DNA of 63,565 nucleotides. Source: Paeniglutamicibacter antarcticus. Its GTDB lineage: Bacteria; Actinomycetota; Actinomycetes; Actinomycetales; Micrococcaceae. Shown here in pieces: positions 54,902-63,565 of the stretch (positions are counted from its first letter, which is position 1; each line of letters opens with the position of its first letter). The position numbers and the translations under genes are program-made. Location of the stretch: NCBI RefSeq assembly GCF_900010755.1, contig NZ_CZJT01000077.1, positions 1 to 63,565 of the forward strand. The letters are read 5' to 3'. Under the pieces are notes generated by a model that saw only the letters and a list, made by a program, of their open reading frames with translations, did not search any database and was not told the DNA's origin.

Positions 54902-55747
54902 CTACTGATCGAACACGGTGAAGTCAAGTTTGCCGATGGCACGACGGACGATCGACTGGTCACCGCCCGCGAAAGTATGAAGCTCGACGAACATGTCCCA
55001 TCCAATTTCCCCGGATGTCGGGTCGACCAACTCGAAGTACGTGATGTCTTCGTCCACGTCGATCGATAGGAGACCGTCGTCCGCAAGATGCAGCGCTCGA
55101 CGCCGGATCTCTTTGCTATCGATCTGCACCACACCCTCGATTTGGGTGAGCTTTACCCTCACCGGTTTTTTCCACCCTCGTCCGGGATTGCCATGAGCAA
55201 GGCAGATCGCAAGGAGGTCTCGGATTGCAGGCGGCTGCTGAGAGATCGCGTCAATCCAGGGCTTCATGAATGCGATGTTCACCGCAGTCTCGTCAGCATC
55301 ATCACCAAAGCCTGGAAGTGCTCGCAGGTTGGTCGGGTACTGGACATTCGAGCCATCGGTGGTGTCTACGATGCGCTCCAGGCCGGCAATTGCCTTGCGA
55401 TATTTACGTTCGTGATCCTGCTTCATCTGCTGGACGACCTCGACGGTGTATGTGAACTCGAGCTTCTTGTTGTCGATGACGTGGTGGTGTTTGGAGCACA
55501 GAAGCAGAAGGTTCGATACATCTCTGAGCGCCTCATTGCTCAGATCATGGCCTCCACGAGGCCAGTTCTCTTCCACAGCAGAGATATGGGCGACCTGACA
55601 GTCCCACGTCGAGTCATCGAGCAGCAAGGAACTGGTACAGCTAGGGAAAGCACATTGGTTGCCTGAGTAAAGGTAAAGCTCCCGTGCTGTTGTTGACGTC
55701 GGGGACAACCGCTTTCGATCCTTTTTCACGTTCTCCATGACCACCAT
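54902..55747 (-). CDS. HNH endonuclease-like protein
   Basis: A protein of about 281 aa. The N-terminal HNH fold shows a Cys pair (SGNQCAFPSC), VAHISA and LSNEALRDVSNLLLLCSKHH. The remaining 190 residues match nothing I recognise. HNH proteins of this layout occur in defence islands and near mobile elements; a defence role is unproven. Start is uncertain among ATG 55747, ATG 55738 and GTG 55762. It stands alone between direct repeats and is less GC-rich by eye than its neighbours, which suggests transfer. Confidence 0.7.
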   Translation of the reverse strand: MVVMENVKKDRKRLSPTSTTARELYLYSGNQCAFPSCTSSLLLDDSTWDCQVAHISAVEENWPRGGHDLSNEALRDVSNLLLLCSKHHHVIDNKKLEFTYTVEVVQQMKQDHERKYRKAIAGLERIVDTTDGSNVQYPTNLRALPGFGDDADETAVNIAFMKPWIDAISQQPPAIRDLLAICLAHGNPGRGWKKPVRVKLTQIEGVVQIDSKEIRRRALHLADDGLLSIDVDEDITYFELVDPTSGEIGWDMFVELHTFAGGDQSIVRRAIGKLDFTVFDQ

Positions 55748-55986
55748 GCTAAGCGAGGACACATACTACTCGGAGCCCAACGAGTCCCCGAATAGCTTCC
55801 AGACCCGGTTCTCAAACGCTACGTCGGGTATATCCTCCACCGATTTTCGAGTCATGTCCCTGCGGTGGCAGTATTCGACGGTCGGCGCCCGACTCGCTTG
55901 ACCGCGCAATTTCTATGCGACGTACAGATCGGCGCCGGACATATAACTTCCTAGATATGCGCCTCTCCTCACAGCAAGGAAGGCCT

Positions 55987-56093
55987 CGGCATTTTTGAGT
56001 CCAAAACACCGCAGGCTCCCCGACCAAGGTGGCGGCCGGGGATCTTGAGTGCACTACGGGTGGGTGGTTCTCCGCCAGGTATCCGGTTGCCGG
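55987..56093. repeat. direct repeat, right copy, flanking the HNH gene
   Basis: CGGCATTTTTGAG, then ...CACCGCAGGCTCCCCGACC and GGCGGCCGGGGA, matching 54477-54587 with scattered mismatches. It ends four bases before the MFS stop codon. The sequence between the HNH start and this copy (55763-55986) holds no gene that I can see. Confidence 0.7.
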
Positions 56094-56097
56094 GCTG

Positions 56098-57438
56098 CTA
56101 AACCTCGGTGATCAGCGTACGCACCCGGGCGCGCTTACGTCGGCGCAACTGCTGGGCAACCAACGCCACAATACTGACACCGGCGCCAACGCAACCCACC
56201 ACGATGAACGCGGCGGCCGACCCGAACCCGTCAACCGTGGCCCCGGTGATCGGTGAACCCAAAGCTGTGCCGCTGGTCAGTGCGGAACCGTACCAGCCCA
56301 TCGCCTCTCCGCGACGCTTCTCGGCCACCAAATCGGTGAGCCATTCCGAAGCCGCCGAGAGCACCGGCGCACACATCATGCCCGGCAGGATCGAGAGCAG
56401 CGCGAGCGACCAGGTATCGGTGGCAAAGGCCATCGGCAGGGTCAGCACTGCCATGGCCAACAGCAGCACGATCGGTGAAATCCTCCGGCTGAGGCTTCCG
56501 TAGATCAGCCCGCCAACCAGCGAGGCACCGCACCAGAAGAAGAACACAATGCCCAAGGACCCCGAACTGTTCTTCTCATCAAGCAGCGACAAGATGCCAA
56601 CCTCGGTGCCGGAGAGCACCAGACCGGCGCCGGATGCCGCAATGAACACCGCAATGACCGAGGCACTGACCCAGCCGAACTTGTTGCGGAAGGCCTTGCC
56701 GCGCGAGGCAACCCGGGCGCGTGCCGACTTGTTGCCGGCAAGGATCAGCTCGCCCTCCACGCTTGCAAGCCCACCGGGGCCGGAGGCAATCAACGATGCC
56801 TCGGCCGCGAGGCGTTCCTCGTGCGGGTTGGCCCTCTTGGCCACGGCACCCGGCTGGCCGGAACGCGTTGGCGGGTTCAGGAACATCAGCACCAATCCGG
56901 CACCCGAGGATGCCACGGCAATGCCGATCATGCCGACGGTGGTGTTCAGGGACGTGGCAACGATGCCGGCGGTGGCCGGACCCACGATGAAGACCAGCTC
57001 GGTGGCCATGGCATCAAGGGCGAATGCCGAACGACGGGTCTCCCCCGTGGTCATCACGCCCAGCGCGGTGCGCACCACCGAAAAGACCGGGAGCGCGAAC
57101 AACCCTCCAATGAACACCAGCGGCAGAACCCACAGGAAGGAAACCTGCGGGACGATGGACCAGACGACGGCTTCGATGATGACCGAGGGCAGCAGCGCCC
57201 GGCGCAATCCGTACATGTCAACCACGTGGCCTCGCCACGGGGCGCCGAGCGCAATGCCGATGGTCATCAGCGCAACAACGAGTCCGGCCGATCCCCAATC
57301 CTTGTCGAGCACGTTGACCAGGTGAAGCAGCAACAGCATGCCGACGGCGGCGTGCGGCAACCGGGCGATCATGCCCACCAGCAGCAGCGGGCCCACCCCG
57401 GGTTGCTTCAGTAGTTGTTTGTAACGCCCAAATTTCAT
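56098..57438 (-). CDS. MFS transporter
   Basis: A 446-aa major facilitator with 12 predicted membrane segments and a central loop of about 50 charged residues. GAPWRGHVVDMYGLRRALLP matches the loop 2-3 signature. It resembles drug or metabolite exporters; the substrate is unknown. The ATG overlaps the SseB stop by four bases. Confidence 0.88.
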   Translation of the reverse strand: MKFGRYKQLLKQPGVGPLLLVGMIARLPHAAVGMLLLLHLVNVLDKDWGSAGLVVALMTIGIALGAPWRGHVVDMYGLRRALLPSVIIEAVVWSIVPQVSFLWVLPLVFIGGLFALPVFSVVRTALGVMTTGETRRSAFALDAMATELVFIVGPATAGIVATSLNTTVGMIGIAVASSGAGLVLMFLNPPTRSGQPGAVAKRANPHEERLAAEASLIASGPGGLASVEGELILAGNKSARARVASRGKAFRNKFGWVSASVIAVFIAASGAGLVLSGTEVGILSLLDEKNSSGSLGIVFFFWCGASLVGGLIYGSLSRRISPIVLLLAMAVLTLPMAFATDTWSLALLSILPGMMCAPVLSAASEWLTDLVAEKRRGEAMGWYGSALTSGTALGSPITGATVDGFGSAAAFIVVGCVGAGVSIVALVAQQLRRRKRARVRTLITEV

Positions 57439-58343
57439 GCGCCGGGTCCCTGCGGCGCCGCTGCCTTCAGGGCAATCTCGAGGGAATCGACGTTTTCGGC
57501 GAAGTCTGCGTTCGCGGCAAGTGCCGAGTGGATGCGGGAGACGCACTCCCGGGCGGTAGCCTCATCGACACCTGGGTGGAAGGTGAATTCCAGACGCAGT
57601 TCGGGGCCCGAACCGCCGCCGGGCGCACTGGCGCCGCTGGCGGTCCGGCTGCCCACCCCGTGCCCGGGGGCAATCGCGATGGCTGCCAGGGCCCGCTCGG
57701 ATCCCGCGGTTTCGGCAACCATTGCCGCAAGTTCTTCGTTGAGGTAGCTAGGGGTCCATGGTTTTTGCTGGGCCAGGGCCCACATGCCGGGGCGGCGCAG
57801 CACAAATGTGTAGTCGGCCCCCGGGTCCAGGACCAGCAGCTGGGCTTCCTCGGCGACGGCGGAGAGCGCGGCGCGTGGTGCGTACACAGCCACCGGACGG
57901 GCCTCGGGGTGCCAGGACTGCAGGGCGTCGACGCTGCTGAAGACCGGCAGGGCGGTGCGCCCGTCAGGTGCGTTGAGCGTCACCAGGGCCATGTCGGCCT
58001 CTTTGTCCTCAACAAACCCGTTTTCGCCGAGTCCGCCCTCGGCCAATTGGGCCATCACGGCAATGTAGATGCGGGATTCGGCCAGCGCCGCGTGGACACC
58101 TTGTTCGGTGCCGGTGCCTGCCTTGAGTGCCTCCAGGGCTGCAGCAAGCTTCGGGTCAATGAGCCCGTTGTCATTATCGAAATTGTGCAGCGGGTTCCCG
58201 TCCCCGCTCAGGTCGCGGCCTTCCCAACTTTGACCTGCTGAGTCACTCGTGGATCCGGCCCGGGCCAGGGCCGCGGCGATATGTCCGGGCAGGTGTCGGG
58301 GGCTCTCGGGGGCCCCGTGGGAAGAAGGTGAATTCGCGCTCAT
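57435..58343 (-). CDS. SseB-family protein
   Basis: A 302-aa soluble protein with the SseB N-terminal domain (LPVFSSVDALQSWHPEARPV is typical) and a C-terminal SseB-like part (ELRLEFTFHPGVDEATARE). ATG 58343 was chosen; GTG 58349 is possible. Role unknown. It is coupled to the MFS gene. Confidence 0.8.
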   Translation of the reverse strand: MSANSPSSHGAPESPRHLPGHIAAALARAGSTSDSAGQSWEGRDLSGDGNPLHNFDNDNGLIDPKLAAALEALKAGTGTEQGVHAALAESRIYIAVMAQLAEGGLGENGFVEDKEADMALVTLNAPDGRTALPVFSSVDALQSWHPEARPVAVYAPRAALSAVAEEAQLLVLDPGADYTFVLRRPGMWALAQQKPWTPSYLNEELAAMVAETAGSERALAAIAIAPGHGVGSRTASGASAPGGGSGPELRLEFTFHPGVDEATARECVSRIHSALAANADFAENVDSLEIALKAAAPQGPGA

Positions 58344-58370
58344 ACGCACATGTTATCTTGCAGCAGGCAG

Positions 58371-58406
58371 CGGGGCCGGTCACCATATTCATGGTGACCG
58401 GCCCCG
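58371..58406 (-). terminator. hairpin after hisA
   Basis: CGGGGCCGGTCACCAT pairs perfectly with ATGGTGACCGGCCCCG across a 4-base loop. It separates the his genes from the SseB gene. No T-tract. Confidence 0.55.
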
Positions 58407-58496
58407 GTTCCCTACTGCCGTGCCGAAGTGGCGGCCGGCGGCGGGATGCTTGGTGTGGCGCAACTCGCCCGCAGATGGCCGGCGAGTGAAGCGATG

Positions 58497-59240
58497 TTAG
58501 CGGCGGCCCGCTACATCCAGTGCCTCGGGCATGGTGAATTTGCCTGCGTACAGTGCCTTGCCGACGATGGCGCCCTCGACGCCCAGCGGCACGAGTTCGC
58601 GCAGTACGCGCAGGTCCTCGAGGCTGGAGATGCCGCCGGAAGCGATGACCGGCTTGGAAGTGCGTGAGCACATTTCGCGCAGCAGTTCGACGTTCGGTCC
58701 GCGCAGCGTTCCGTCCTTGGTGACGTCGGTGACCACGTAGCGGGCGCAGCCTGCATCTTCCAGGCGGGCCAGGACCTCCCAGATGTCCCCGCCTTCCTTG
58801 GTCCAGCCGCGGCCGGCCAGGGTGGTGCCGCGCACGTCCAGTCCAACGGCGATCTTATCCCCGTGGCGGGCGATGGCCCGGGCGGTCCATTCCGGGTTTT
58901 CCAGGGCCGCGGTGCCCAGGTTCACGCGGGTGGCGCCAAATTCCAGGGCGCGTTCCAGGGATTCGTCATCGCGGATGCCGCCGGACAGCTCCACCTTGAT
59001 GTTCAGTTCCTCGGCAACACGGCGCAGGATTTCGGTGTTGTGGCCGCGGCCGAAGGCAGCGTCCAGGTCCACCAAGTGAACCCATTCGGCGCCGGCATTC
59101 TGCCAGGCAAGTGCAGCTTCCAGCGGGTCCCCGTAGCCGGTTTCGGATCCGGCCTCGCCCTGGACCAGGCGCACTGCCTGTCCGTCGGCGACGTCAACTG
59201 CCGGGAGCAGTTCAAGGATGGGGTTTTGCGTGTTTGTCAT
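58497..59240 (-). CDS. hisA: phosphoribosyl isomerase (HisA / PriA)
   Basis: A 247-aa TIM barrel that isomerises ProFAR in histidine synthesis. Catalytic Asp in [15 protein letters not shown], phosphate loops SGGIRDDE and ASGGISS. In Actinobacteria without trpF the enzyme is the bifunctional PriA that also serves tryptophan synthesis; the window does not show whether trpF exists. AAGGA precedes the ATG. Confidence 0.94.
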   Translation of the reverse strand: MTNTQNPILELLPAVDVADGQAVRLVQGEAGSETGYGDPLEAALAWQNAGAEWVHLVDLDAAFGRGHNTEILRRVAEELNIKVELSGGIRDDESLERALEFGATRVNLGTAALENPEWTARAIARHGDKIAVGLDVRGTTLAGRGWTKEGGDIWEVLARLEDAGCARYVVTDVTKDGTLRGPNVELLREMCSRTSKPVIASGGISSLEDLRVLRELVPLGVEGAIVGKALYAGKFTMPEALDVAGRR

Positions 59241-59313
59241 GTCTCAATCCTTAAGTCGTGTGCGGGCCCCACGGGGCCCTGCCGCCACGGCATCGGGCGG
59301 CGCGAGATGGTGC

Positions 59314-59463
59314 TCAGAAGGTCAGCAGGTATCCGGCAATTAAGGCCATGCCCGCCAGGATCCAGCAAGCGATGATCCAGGAGGTGTGGGCTCGTTGCTG
59401 GCGCAGGGAGAGTGCCCCGCCAGCCAACAGGCCGGCCAGCAACATGAGCAGAATCGTCCACAT
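59314..59463 (-). CDS. 49-aa membrane protein in the his operon
   Basis: ATG 59463 begins three bases after the hisH stop and opens MWTILLMLLAGLLAGGALSL. It reads through a short polar turn (RQQRAHTS) into a second helix (WIIACWILAGMALIAGYLL) and stops at 59314. Two membrane segments fill the protein. Tight spacing and a clean hydrophobic pattern support a real gene. Function unknown. Confidence 0.65.
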   Translation of the reverse strand: MWTILLMLLAGLLAGGALSLRQQRAHTSWIIACWILAGMALIAGYLLTF

Positions 59464-59465
59464 TT

Positions 59466-60104
59466 TTAGAGCGTCTCCAGCCAGTTGCGCAACAGCCTGG
59501 CGCCGGCTTCACCGGATTTTTCCGGGTGGAATTGCAGTGCGCAGAGCGGGCCGTTTTCCACGCCGGCAACAAACGGGACCCCGTGTTCGGACCAGGTCAC
59601 CTGCGGTGGAACCATCTTGGGCTGTGCCACGTCGAAGTTCCATTCCTGCACCGCATAGGAGTGCACGAAGTAGAAGCGTTCATTTTCGATGCCTGCGAAG
59701 AGCTTGCTGCCCTCCGGCGGGGTGACTGTGTTCCATCCCATGTGCGGGACAACAGGTGCCTTGAGCAGTTCAACGGTTCCTGGCCATTCGCCGATGCCAG
59801 GGGTGCGGATTCCGTGCTCAACGCCTTCTTCGAAAAAGACCTGGTGTCCGACGCAGATGCCGAGCACCGGGCGCCCGCCGGCAATGCGGCGGCCGATCCA
59901 GCGGATTGCCCCGACGTCCTTCAGCGCCTGCATGACGGCTGCGTAGGCGCCGACTCCGGGGACAAAGAGCCCGTCGCAGTTCAGGATGTCATCCATCTTG
60001 GCGGAGAGGGTGACCTCTGCACCTGCTGCTTCGAGTGCGCGCACTGCGGAGCGGACGTTGCCCGACCCGTAGTCAAGGACTGTGACTGTCTTTTTCCCGG
60101 CCAT
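59466..60104 (-). CDS. hisH: imidazole glycerol phosphate synthase glutaminase subunit
   Basis: A 212-aa class I glutamine amidotransferase that feeds ammonia to HisF. The nucleophile is in [13 protein letters not shown] and the His-Glu pair in LQFHPEKSG. It starts directly after hisB. hisF is not in the window. Confidence 0.95.
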   Translation of the reverse strand: MAGKKTVTVLDYGSGNVRSAVRALEAAGAEVTLSAKMDDILNCDGLFVPGVGAYAAVMQALKDVGAIRWIGRRIAGGRPVLGICVGHQVFFEEGVEHGIRTPGIGEWPGTVELLKAPVVPHMGWNTVTPPEGSKLFAGIENERFYFVHSYAVQEWNFDVAQPKMVPPQVTWSEHGVPFVAGVENGPLCALQFHPEKSGEAGARLLRNWLETL

Positions 60105-60725
60105 TTAGAGCGCGCCCTTGGTGGACGGAATGGCGTCGCCAATGCGTACATCGGGTTCAACCGCCGCGCGCAGGGCACGGGCAAAGGCCTTGAACTGGGC
60201 CTCGACGATGTGGTGCGGGTCGCGGCCCGAGAGCACCTCGATGTGGGCGCAGATCTGTGCGTGGAAGGTCAACGCCTCAAATACGTGGCGCGTCATGGAG
60301 CCGGTGAAGTGTCCACCGATCAGGTGGTATTCCTGGCCTGCGGGCTCGCCGCCGTGTACCAGGTAGGGGCGCCCTGAAATGTCGACAACTGCACGTGCCA
60401 GCGCCTCGTCCAGCGGGGCGTAGGCGGTGCCGAAGCGGGTGATCCCCGCCTTGTTGCCCAGGGCAGTGCGCAGCACTTCACCGATCGTGATTGCTGTGTC
60501 CTCGACGGTGTGGTGCACGTCGATATGGGTGTCGCCGGTGGCGCGCACCGTGAGGTCAATGAGTGAATGCTTCGAAAGCGCGGTCAACATGTGATCGTAG
60601 AACGGTACGCCGGTGCTGATTTCGGAGCGGCCGGTGCCGTCCAGATCCAGTTCGACAAAGACGGAGGACTCGCTGGTGATGCGTTCGAGGCGAGCGCGAC
60701 GACCCGTGAGTTTTTCGGCAGACAT
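60105..60725 (-). CDS. hisB: imidazoleglycerol-phosphate dehydratase
   Basis: A 206-aa manganese enzyme, monofunctional. Metal motifs DVHHTVED and the late [12 protein letters not shown] are present. ATG 60725 has AAGGA at six bases; ATG 60731 lies within that site. Confidence 0.96.
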   Translation of the reverse strand: MSAEKLTGRRARLERITSESSVFVELDLDGTGRSEISTGVPFYDHMLTALSKHSLIDLTVRATGDTHIDVHHTVEDTAITIGEVLRTALGNKAGITRFGTAYAPLDEALARAVVDISGRPYLVHGGEPAGQEYHLIGGHFTGSMTRHVFEALTFHAQICAHIEVLSGRDPHHIVEAQFKAFARALRAAVEPDVRIGDAIPSTKGAL

Positions 60726-60823
60726 GCACATTCCTTATGATCAGGCGTTTTGACGTTGATGTCAGGCGCGGGGAGATGGAACCGAATGGGTTCGCTTCTT
60801 CCCCCGCACCTATGAGTTTAGCG

Positions 60824-61939
60824 TTAGTGCCCGTGCGGACCCTGATTGAGCAGTTCTTCCAGGCGCACCAGGAAGGCTGTGGTCTCGGCTTCGGTTCCAG
60901 CGGTGACGCGCAGGTGTCCGGGGATCCCCACATCGCGGATGATGACCCCGGCTTCCAGCAGGCCCTCCCAGATGAAGCGGGGGTTCTCCAACCCTCCGAA
61001 GAAGACGAAGTTGGAATCCGAGGATGCCGGGCTCAGGCCCATGCGGGTGAGTTCGTTGACGATCCTGTCGCGCTGGACCTTGATGTCCTCGACGTTGGCA
61101 AGTAACGCATCAACGTGCTTGAGTGCTGCGTTGGCAGTTGCCTGGGTGACCGCCGAGAGGTGGTACGGCAGGCGTACCAGGCGAATGGCGTCGCTGACCT
61201 CGGGTGCGGCTGCCAGGTAACCGAGTCGCGCTCCTGCCAAAGCAAAAGCCTTGGACATCGTCCGCGAAACAATAAGGCGTTCGCGGCCGGGCAGCAACGA
61301 CAGTGCAGATAGCGTGCCGGTGTGCGAAAACTCTGCGTAGGCTTCATCGACGATCACGATTGCGTTGCTGGCCGAACCTGCTTCATATACTGCCTCGACG
61401 ACATCCAAGCCAAGCGCGGTGCCCGTCGGGTTGTTCGGTGAGCACAAGAACACAATGTTCGGTGCCGCGGCACGGACCTGTTCGGCCGCATCGGCTGCAG
61501 AGAGTGCGTAACCCTCGGCGCGTGTGCCGGCAATGTATGCGGTATCGGTGCCGCTGGCCAACAGCGGGTACATCGAATAGGTGGGAGGGAATCCCATGAC
61601 AGAACGGCCTGGCCCGCCGAAAGCCTGCAGGATTTGCTGCAGTACTTCGTTGGATCCGTTGGCCGCCCAGATGTTCTCGGCGTTCAGCCCGTGGCCAAGG
61701 TAGCCAGCCAGGCGTTCGCGCAGTTCGGTGAATTCGCGGTCCGGGTAGCGGTTGAGCCCAGTGGCTGCCGCCGACACTTCTTCAACAATTGCACGATGAA
61801 CGGCTTCGGGCAGCGGATGGGTGTTCTCGTTGACGTTCAACTGAATTGGAACATCAATCTGGGGTGCACCGTATGGTTCAAGACCTTGAAGATTCTCTCG
61901 CAGGGGCAATTTTGCCAGGCGATTTAGCCGTTCATTCAC
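60824..61939 (-). CDS. hisC: histidinol-phosphate aminotransferase
   Basis: A 371-aa PLP aminotransferase. The PLP Lys is in SRTMSKAFALAGARLGY; FLCSPNNPTG and IVDEAYAEF are intact. The start is GTG with TAGACT six bases upstream (leaderless). It heads hisC-hisB-hisH-small-hisA. hisD is not directly upstream as in many actinobacteria. Confidence 0.95.
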   Translation of the reverse strand: MNERLNRLAKLPLRENLQGLEPYGAPQIDVPIQLNVNENTHPLPEAVHRAIVEEVSAAATGLNRYPDREFTELRERLAGYLGHGLNAENIWAANGSNEVLQQILQAFGGPGRSVMGFPPTYSMYPLLASGTDTAYIAGTRAEGYALSAADAAEQVRAAAPNIVFLCSPNNPTGTALGLDVVEAVYEAGSASNAIVIVDEAYAEFSHTGTLSALSLLPGRERLIVSRTMSKAFALAGARLGYLAAAPEVSDAIRLVRLPYHLSAVTQATANAALKHVDALLANVEDIKVQRDRIVNELTRMGLSPASSDSNFVFFGGLENPRFIWEGLLEAGVIIRDVGIPGHLRVTAGTEAETTAFLVRLEELLNQGPHGH

Positions 61940-61945
61940 CCAATA

Positions 61946-61951
61946 AGTCTA
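61946..61951 (-). promoter_or_regulatory. leaderless -10 box of hisC
   Basis: TAGACT, spacer TATTGG, then GTG: the same hexamer and gap as at apt. Confidence 0.5.
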
Positions 61952-62050
61952 GGGCGGGTGGTCCATCGCATTAGAATCAGCGACGTGCACCGGGGTAACA
62001 ATTCGTTCGCAATGCCCAAAGGATCGCGTCGAACATTGGCGAACGGGCAG

Positions 62051-62437
62051 TTACCGTGCCGTTGGAATGTAAAGATCGGTACCCGCGTACAGAACGCTTG
62101 CTTCAAGGTTGTTGATTTCAGCGATCTGCCGGACAGCTTCACGCGGGTCCAGCTGGGGTGCAAATTCGCGGGCCAAGCCCCACAGGGTGTCACCCTCAAC
62201 GACTGTCACGTTCAGTGCGTCGACTCCGGCCGGAATGTCGGCTGAGGCTTTGGCCGGCGAGAAGAACATGCCCAGGAGCATGAGTGCGCCGACGCTGAGC
62301 AGGAAGATCGGCATCGCGATCAACACAAATTTGCCGCGGCGGGTCAGTCGCAGTGGCGCCTGGGTGGGCCGGGAAAAATCGTGGATTGCGGAATCCGGTA
62401 CTAGGTGGAGCGGGGCCGAGAGAGCAGTGTTTGCCAT
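62051..62437 (-). CDS. LysM membrane protein, likely SOS cell-division inhibitor
   Basis: A 128-aa protein with a cytosolic N-terminus, one membrane helix (VLIAMPIFLLSVGALMLLG) and a C-terminal LysM domain (VTVVEGDTLWGLAREFAP, LYIPTA). Beside lexA and sharing its SOS box, it matches the position of YneA in Bacillus, DivS in corynebacteria and ChiZ in mycobacteria. All of these halt division during DNA damage. This role is inferred from layout and synteny. Confidence 0.8.
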   Translation of the reverse strand: MANTALSAPLHLVPDSAIHDFSRPTQAPLRLTRRGKFVLIAMPIFLLSVGALMLLGMFFSPAKASADIPAGVDALNVTVVEGDTLWGLAREFAPQLDPREAVRQIAEINNLEASVLYAGTDLYIPTAR

Positions 62438-62520
62438 GTCTTTGCCTTTCCTATGAGTTCAACGGGCCGGTAATCCAAGGCCCCAGGTCGAACAAGCTTC
62501 TATGATTCGAACACATCACT

Positions 62521-62534
62521 CGAACATGTGTTCG
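62521..62534. promoter_or_regulatory. LexA SOS box between the LysM gene and lexA
   Basis: CGAACATGTGTTCG is a perfect palindrome of the actinobacterial/Bacillus type (CGAAC-4-GTTCG). Partial boxes flank it: CGAAC at 62508 and GTTCG at 62537, and CGAACAAATCTTTG near 62587. Both divergent genes are therefore likely LexA targets. Confidence 0.9.
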
Positions 62535-62722
62535 TAGTTCGTAAGTTATTTCTAGCACTTTTCAACGACACGTGTCCAGATAGATTCGAACAAATCTTTG
62601 AAAGAGTCCTCACCGTCCACTAAGATAGGTGCTGTGGAACAGTGAATTTACTTCATCACTCCGCACCGACAATTTGCGTAAACGCCCGGGCAACCGGCAA
62701 CGATCGGGATGAGGCATTGAGA

Positions 62723-63442
62723 ATGACTACCGAACAGCGGACCCCTCGGCGTGACGCTAAGAGCCTCACGATTCGCCAGAAAAAGGTCCTCGAGACCATT
62801 CAGCGATCCGTGAGCGCCAACGGCTACCCGCCGTCCATGCGTGAAATTGGCGACGCGGTGGGGTTGGCCAGCCTTTCAAGCGTCACCCACCAGCTCAGCC
62901 AGCTGGAGAAGCTCGGCTACATCCGCCGCGACCCACGCCGCCCGCGTGCCATGGAAATCCTTTTGCCGCTGCAGCTCAAGAGCGACGCAAAGCTTGAGGT
63001 CGTCGAGGGCCAGGGGGAACTCAAGGCCGCCAACGGCATGAATGTCTCGGATCTGACAACTTCCTCCGATACCGCCATGGTCCCCCTCGTCGGACGCATC
63101 GCGGCAGGTAGCCCGATTCTTGCCGATCAAGCAGTTGAAGATGTCTTTGCGCTTCCGCGCCAGCTTGTGGGCCACGGCGAGCTTTTCATGCTCAAGGTCA
63201 GCGGCGACTCAATGATTGATGCCGCAATTTGCGACGGCGACTGGGTAGTGGTGCGCCGGCAGCAAACTGCAATCAATGGCGACATCGTTGCTGCACTGCT
63301 CGATGACGAGGCAACAGTGAAGACCTTCCGCCAGCGCGACGGCCACACCTGGCTGCTCCCCCAGAACTCCCGCTATGAGCCGATCTTGGGCGACACGGCA
63401 ACCGTGATGGGCAAGGTTGTTTCGGTCATGCGTTCCATCTAG
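62723..63442 (+). CDS. lexA: LexA repressor
   Basis: A 239-aa SOS repressor-protease. The N-terminal winged helix has [20 protein letters not shown]. The self-cleavage site Ala-Gly is in GRIAAGSP, the catalytic Ser in VSGDSMID and the Lys in EATVKTF. ATG 62723 has GAGG upstream; the longer reading frame to 62642 lies in the promoter. It regulates itself and the LysM gene through the SOS box. Confidence 0.96.
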   Translation: MTTEQRTPRRDAKSLTIRQKKVLETIQRSVSANGYPPSMREIGDAVGLASLSSVTHQLSQLEKLGYIRRDPRRPRAMEILLPLQLKSDAKLEVVEGQGELKAANGMNVSDLTTSSDTAMVPLVGRIAAGSPILADQAVEDVFALPRQLVGHGELFMLKVSGDSMIDAAICDGDWVVVRRQQTAINGDIVAALLDDEATVKTFRQRDGHTWLLPQNSRYEPILGDTATVMGKVVSVMRSI

Positions 63443-63460
63443 ACGATTGATTCCAAGGGG

Positions 63461-63565
63461 TCAGTGGTCATAGGCGGTCAATGAGCGCAGGGGTTGCTGT
63501 CCGGTGTTTTGGTTGTGCCAGATCGCCGCGGCCATCGCGAGGATCCGTTGCAGCACCCTCACAGT
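63461..63565 (-). mobile_element. IS982-family transposase, C-terminal end
   Basis: The minus strand encodes 34 residues up to a TGA at 63461, including LQRILAMAAAIWHN and TGQQPLRSLTAYDH. These match the C-terminus of IS982-type DDE transposases. The rest runs beyond the window. It lies 18 bases from the lexA stop, so an insertion sequence landed just behind lexA. Terminal repeats were not identified. Confidence 0.8.

Noticed and set aside
54902..55747. Homing endonuclease inside an intron or intein
   Set aside because: No split gene or splice-type boundary lies around it; it is a free-standing gene between repeats.

Overview
The window is GC-rich, densely coded actinobacterial chromosome, most likely from the Micrococcaceae (Arthrobacter / Paeniglutamicibacter type). 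The reasons are the actinobacterial rrn leader with its boxA, a mycothiol-type maleylpyruvate isomerase family protein, an Ltp-family lipoprotein, an actinobacterial SOS box at lexA, a sunset domain fused to ribosomal protein L20, and many start codons preceded by a TAnnnT box at leaderless spacing. No complete tRNA, CRISPR array or prophage was seen. The only mobile element is the end of an IS982-type transposase at the right edge.

Layout, left to right. 1-6.4 kb: the 5' end of a 16S rRNA gene with its promoter and boxA (minus strand), then tyrS, a HelD/HelR-type RNA polymerase-associated helicase, apt, a 3-methyladenine DNA glycosylase and a mycothiol-dependent enzyme. 6.5-17 kb: arginine biosynthesis, as argCJBDFR in one minus-strand operon and argH alone. 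Both promoters carry tandem ARG boxes with the same 2-bp gap. Between argR and argH lie ankyrin, hypothetical, macro-domain, ArsR and SRPBCC genes; argG is not in the window. 17-22.8 kb: a quinone oxidoreductase and a ROK-regulated sugar ABC importer that lacks its own ATPase.

22.9-37.8 kb is the most unusual part: a probable cationic homopoly(amino acid) locus. Two full-length Pls/PosA-family membrane NRPSs (1299 and 1300 aa, the size class of epsilon-poly-L-lysine synthetase) point away from each other. Pls1 is followed by dapA (first committed step of DAP/lysine synthesis), a membrane acyltransferase that overlaps dapA, a small ORF and an Sfp-type phosphopantetheinyl transferase. Pls2 is preceded by a secreted YkuD-like protein and followed by a translationally coupled M1 aminopeptidase and a PPK2 polyphosphate kinase. 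Together these could cover precursor supply, carrier activation, polymerisation, modification or turnover, and nucleotide regeneration; the product itself cannot be read from the sequence.

37.9-54.4 kb: an Ltp lipoprotein, a small membrane protein, OsmC, pheST, a penicillin-binding lipoprotein, an LppM-like lipoprotein, a HEATH-motif protein, SIMPL, pcp, Nudix, a CDF transporter, a SpoU methyltransferase, then infC-rpmI-rplT. infC begins with a rare ATC codon behind a structured, attenuator-like leader. A DUF1844 gene is divergent to it. 54.5-56.1 kb: a lone HNH-nuclease gene between two imperfect direct repeats of roughly 105-110 bp. 56.1-62 kb: an MFS transporter, an SseB-like protein and histidine genes (hisC, hisB, hisH, a 49-aa membrane protein, priA/hisA). 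62-63.5 kb: a LysM membrane protein divergent from lexA across a perfect SOS box, then the IS982 fragment.

All calls come from reading the sequence and remembered family motifs. No database search, folding program or GC calculation was run.
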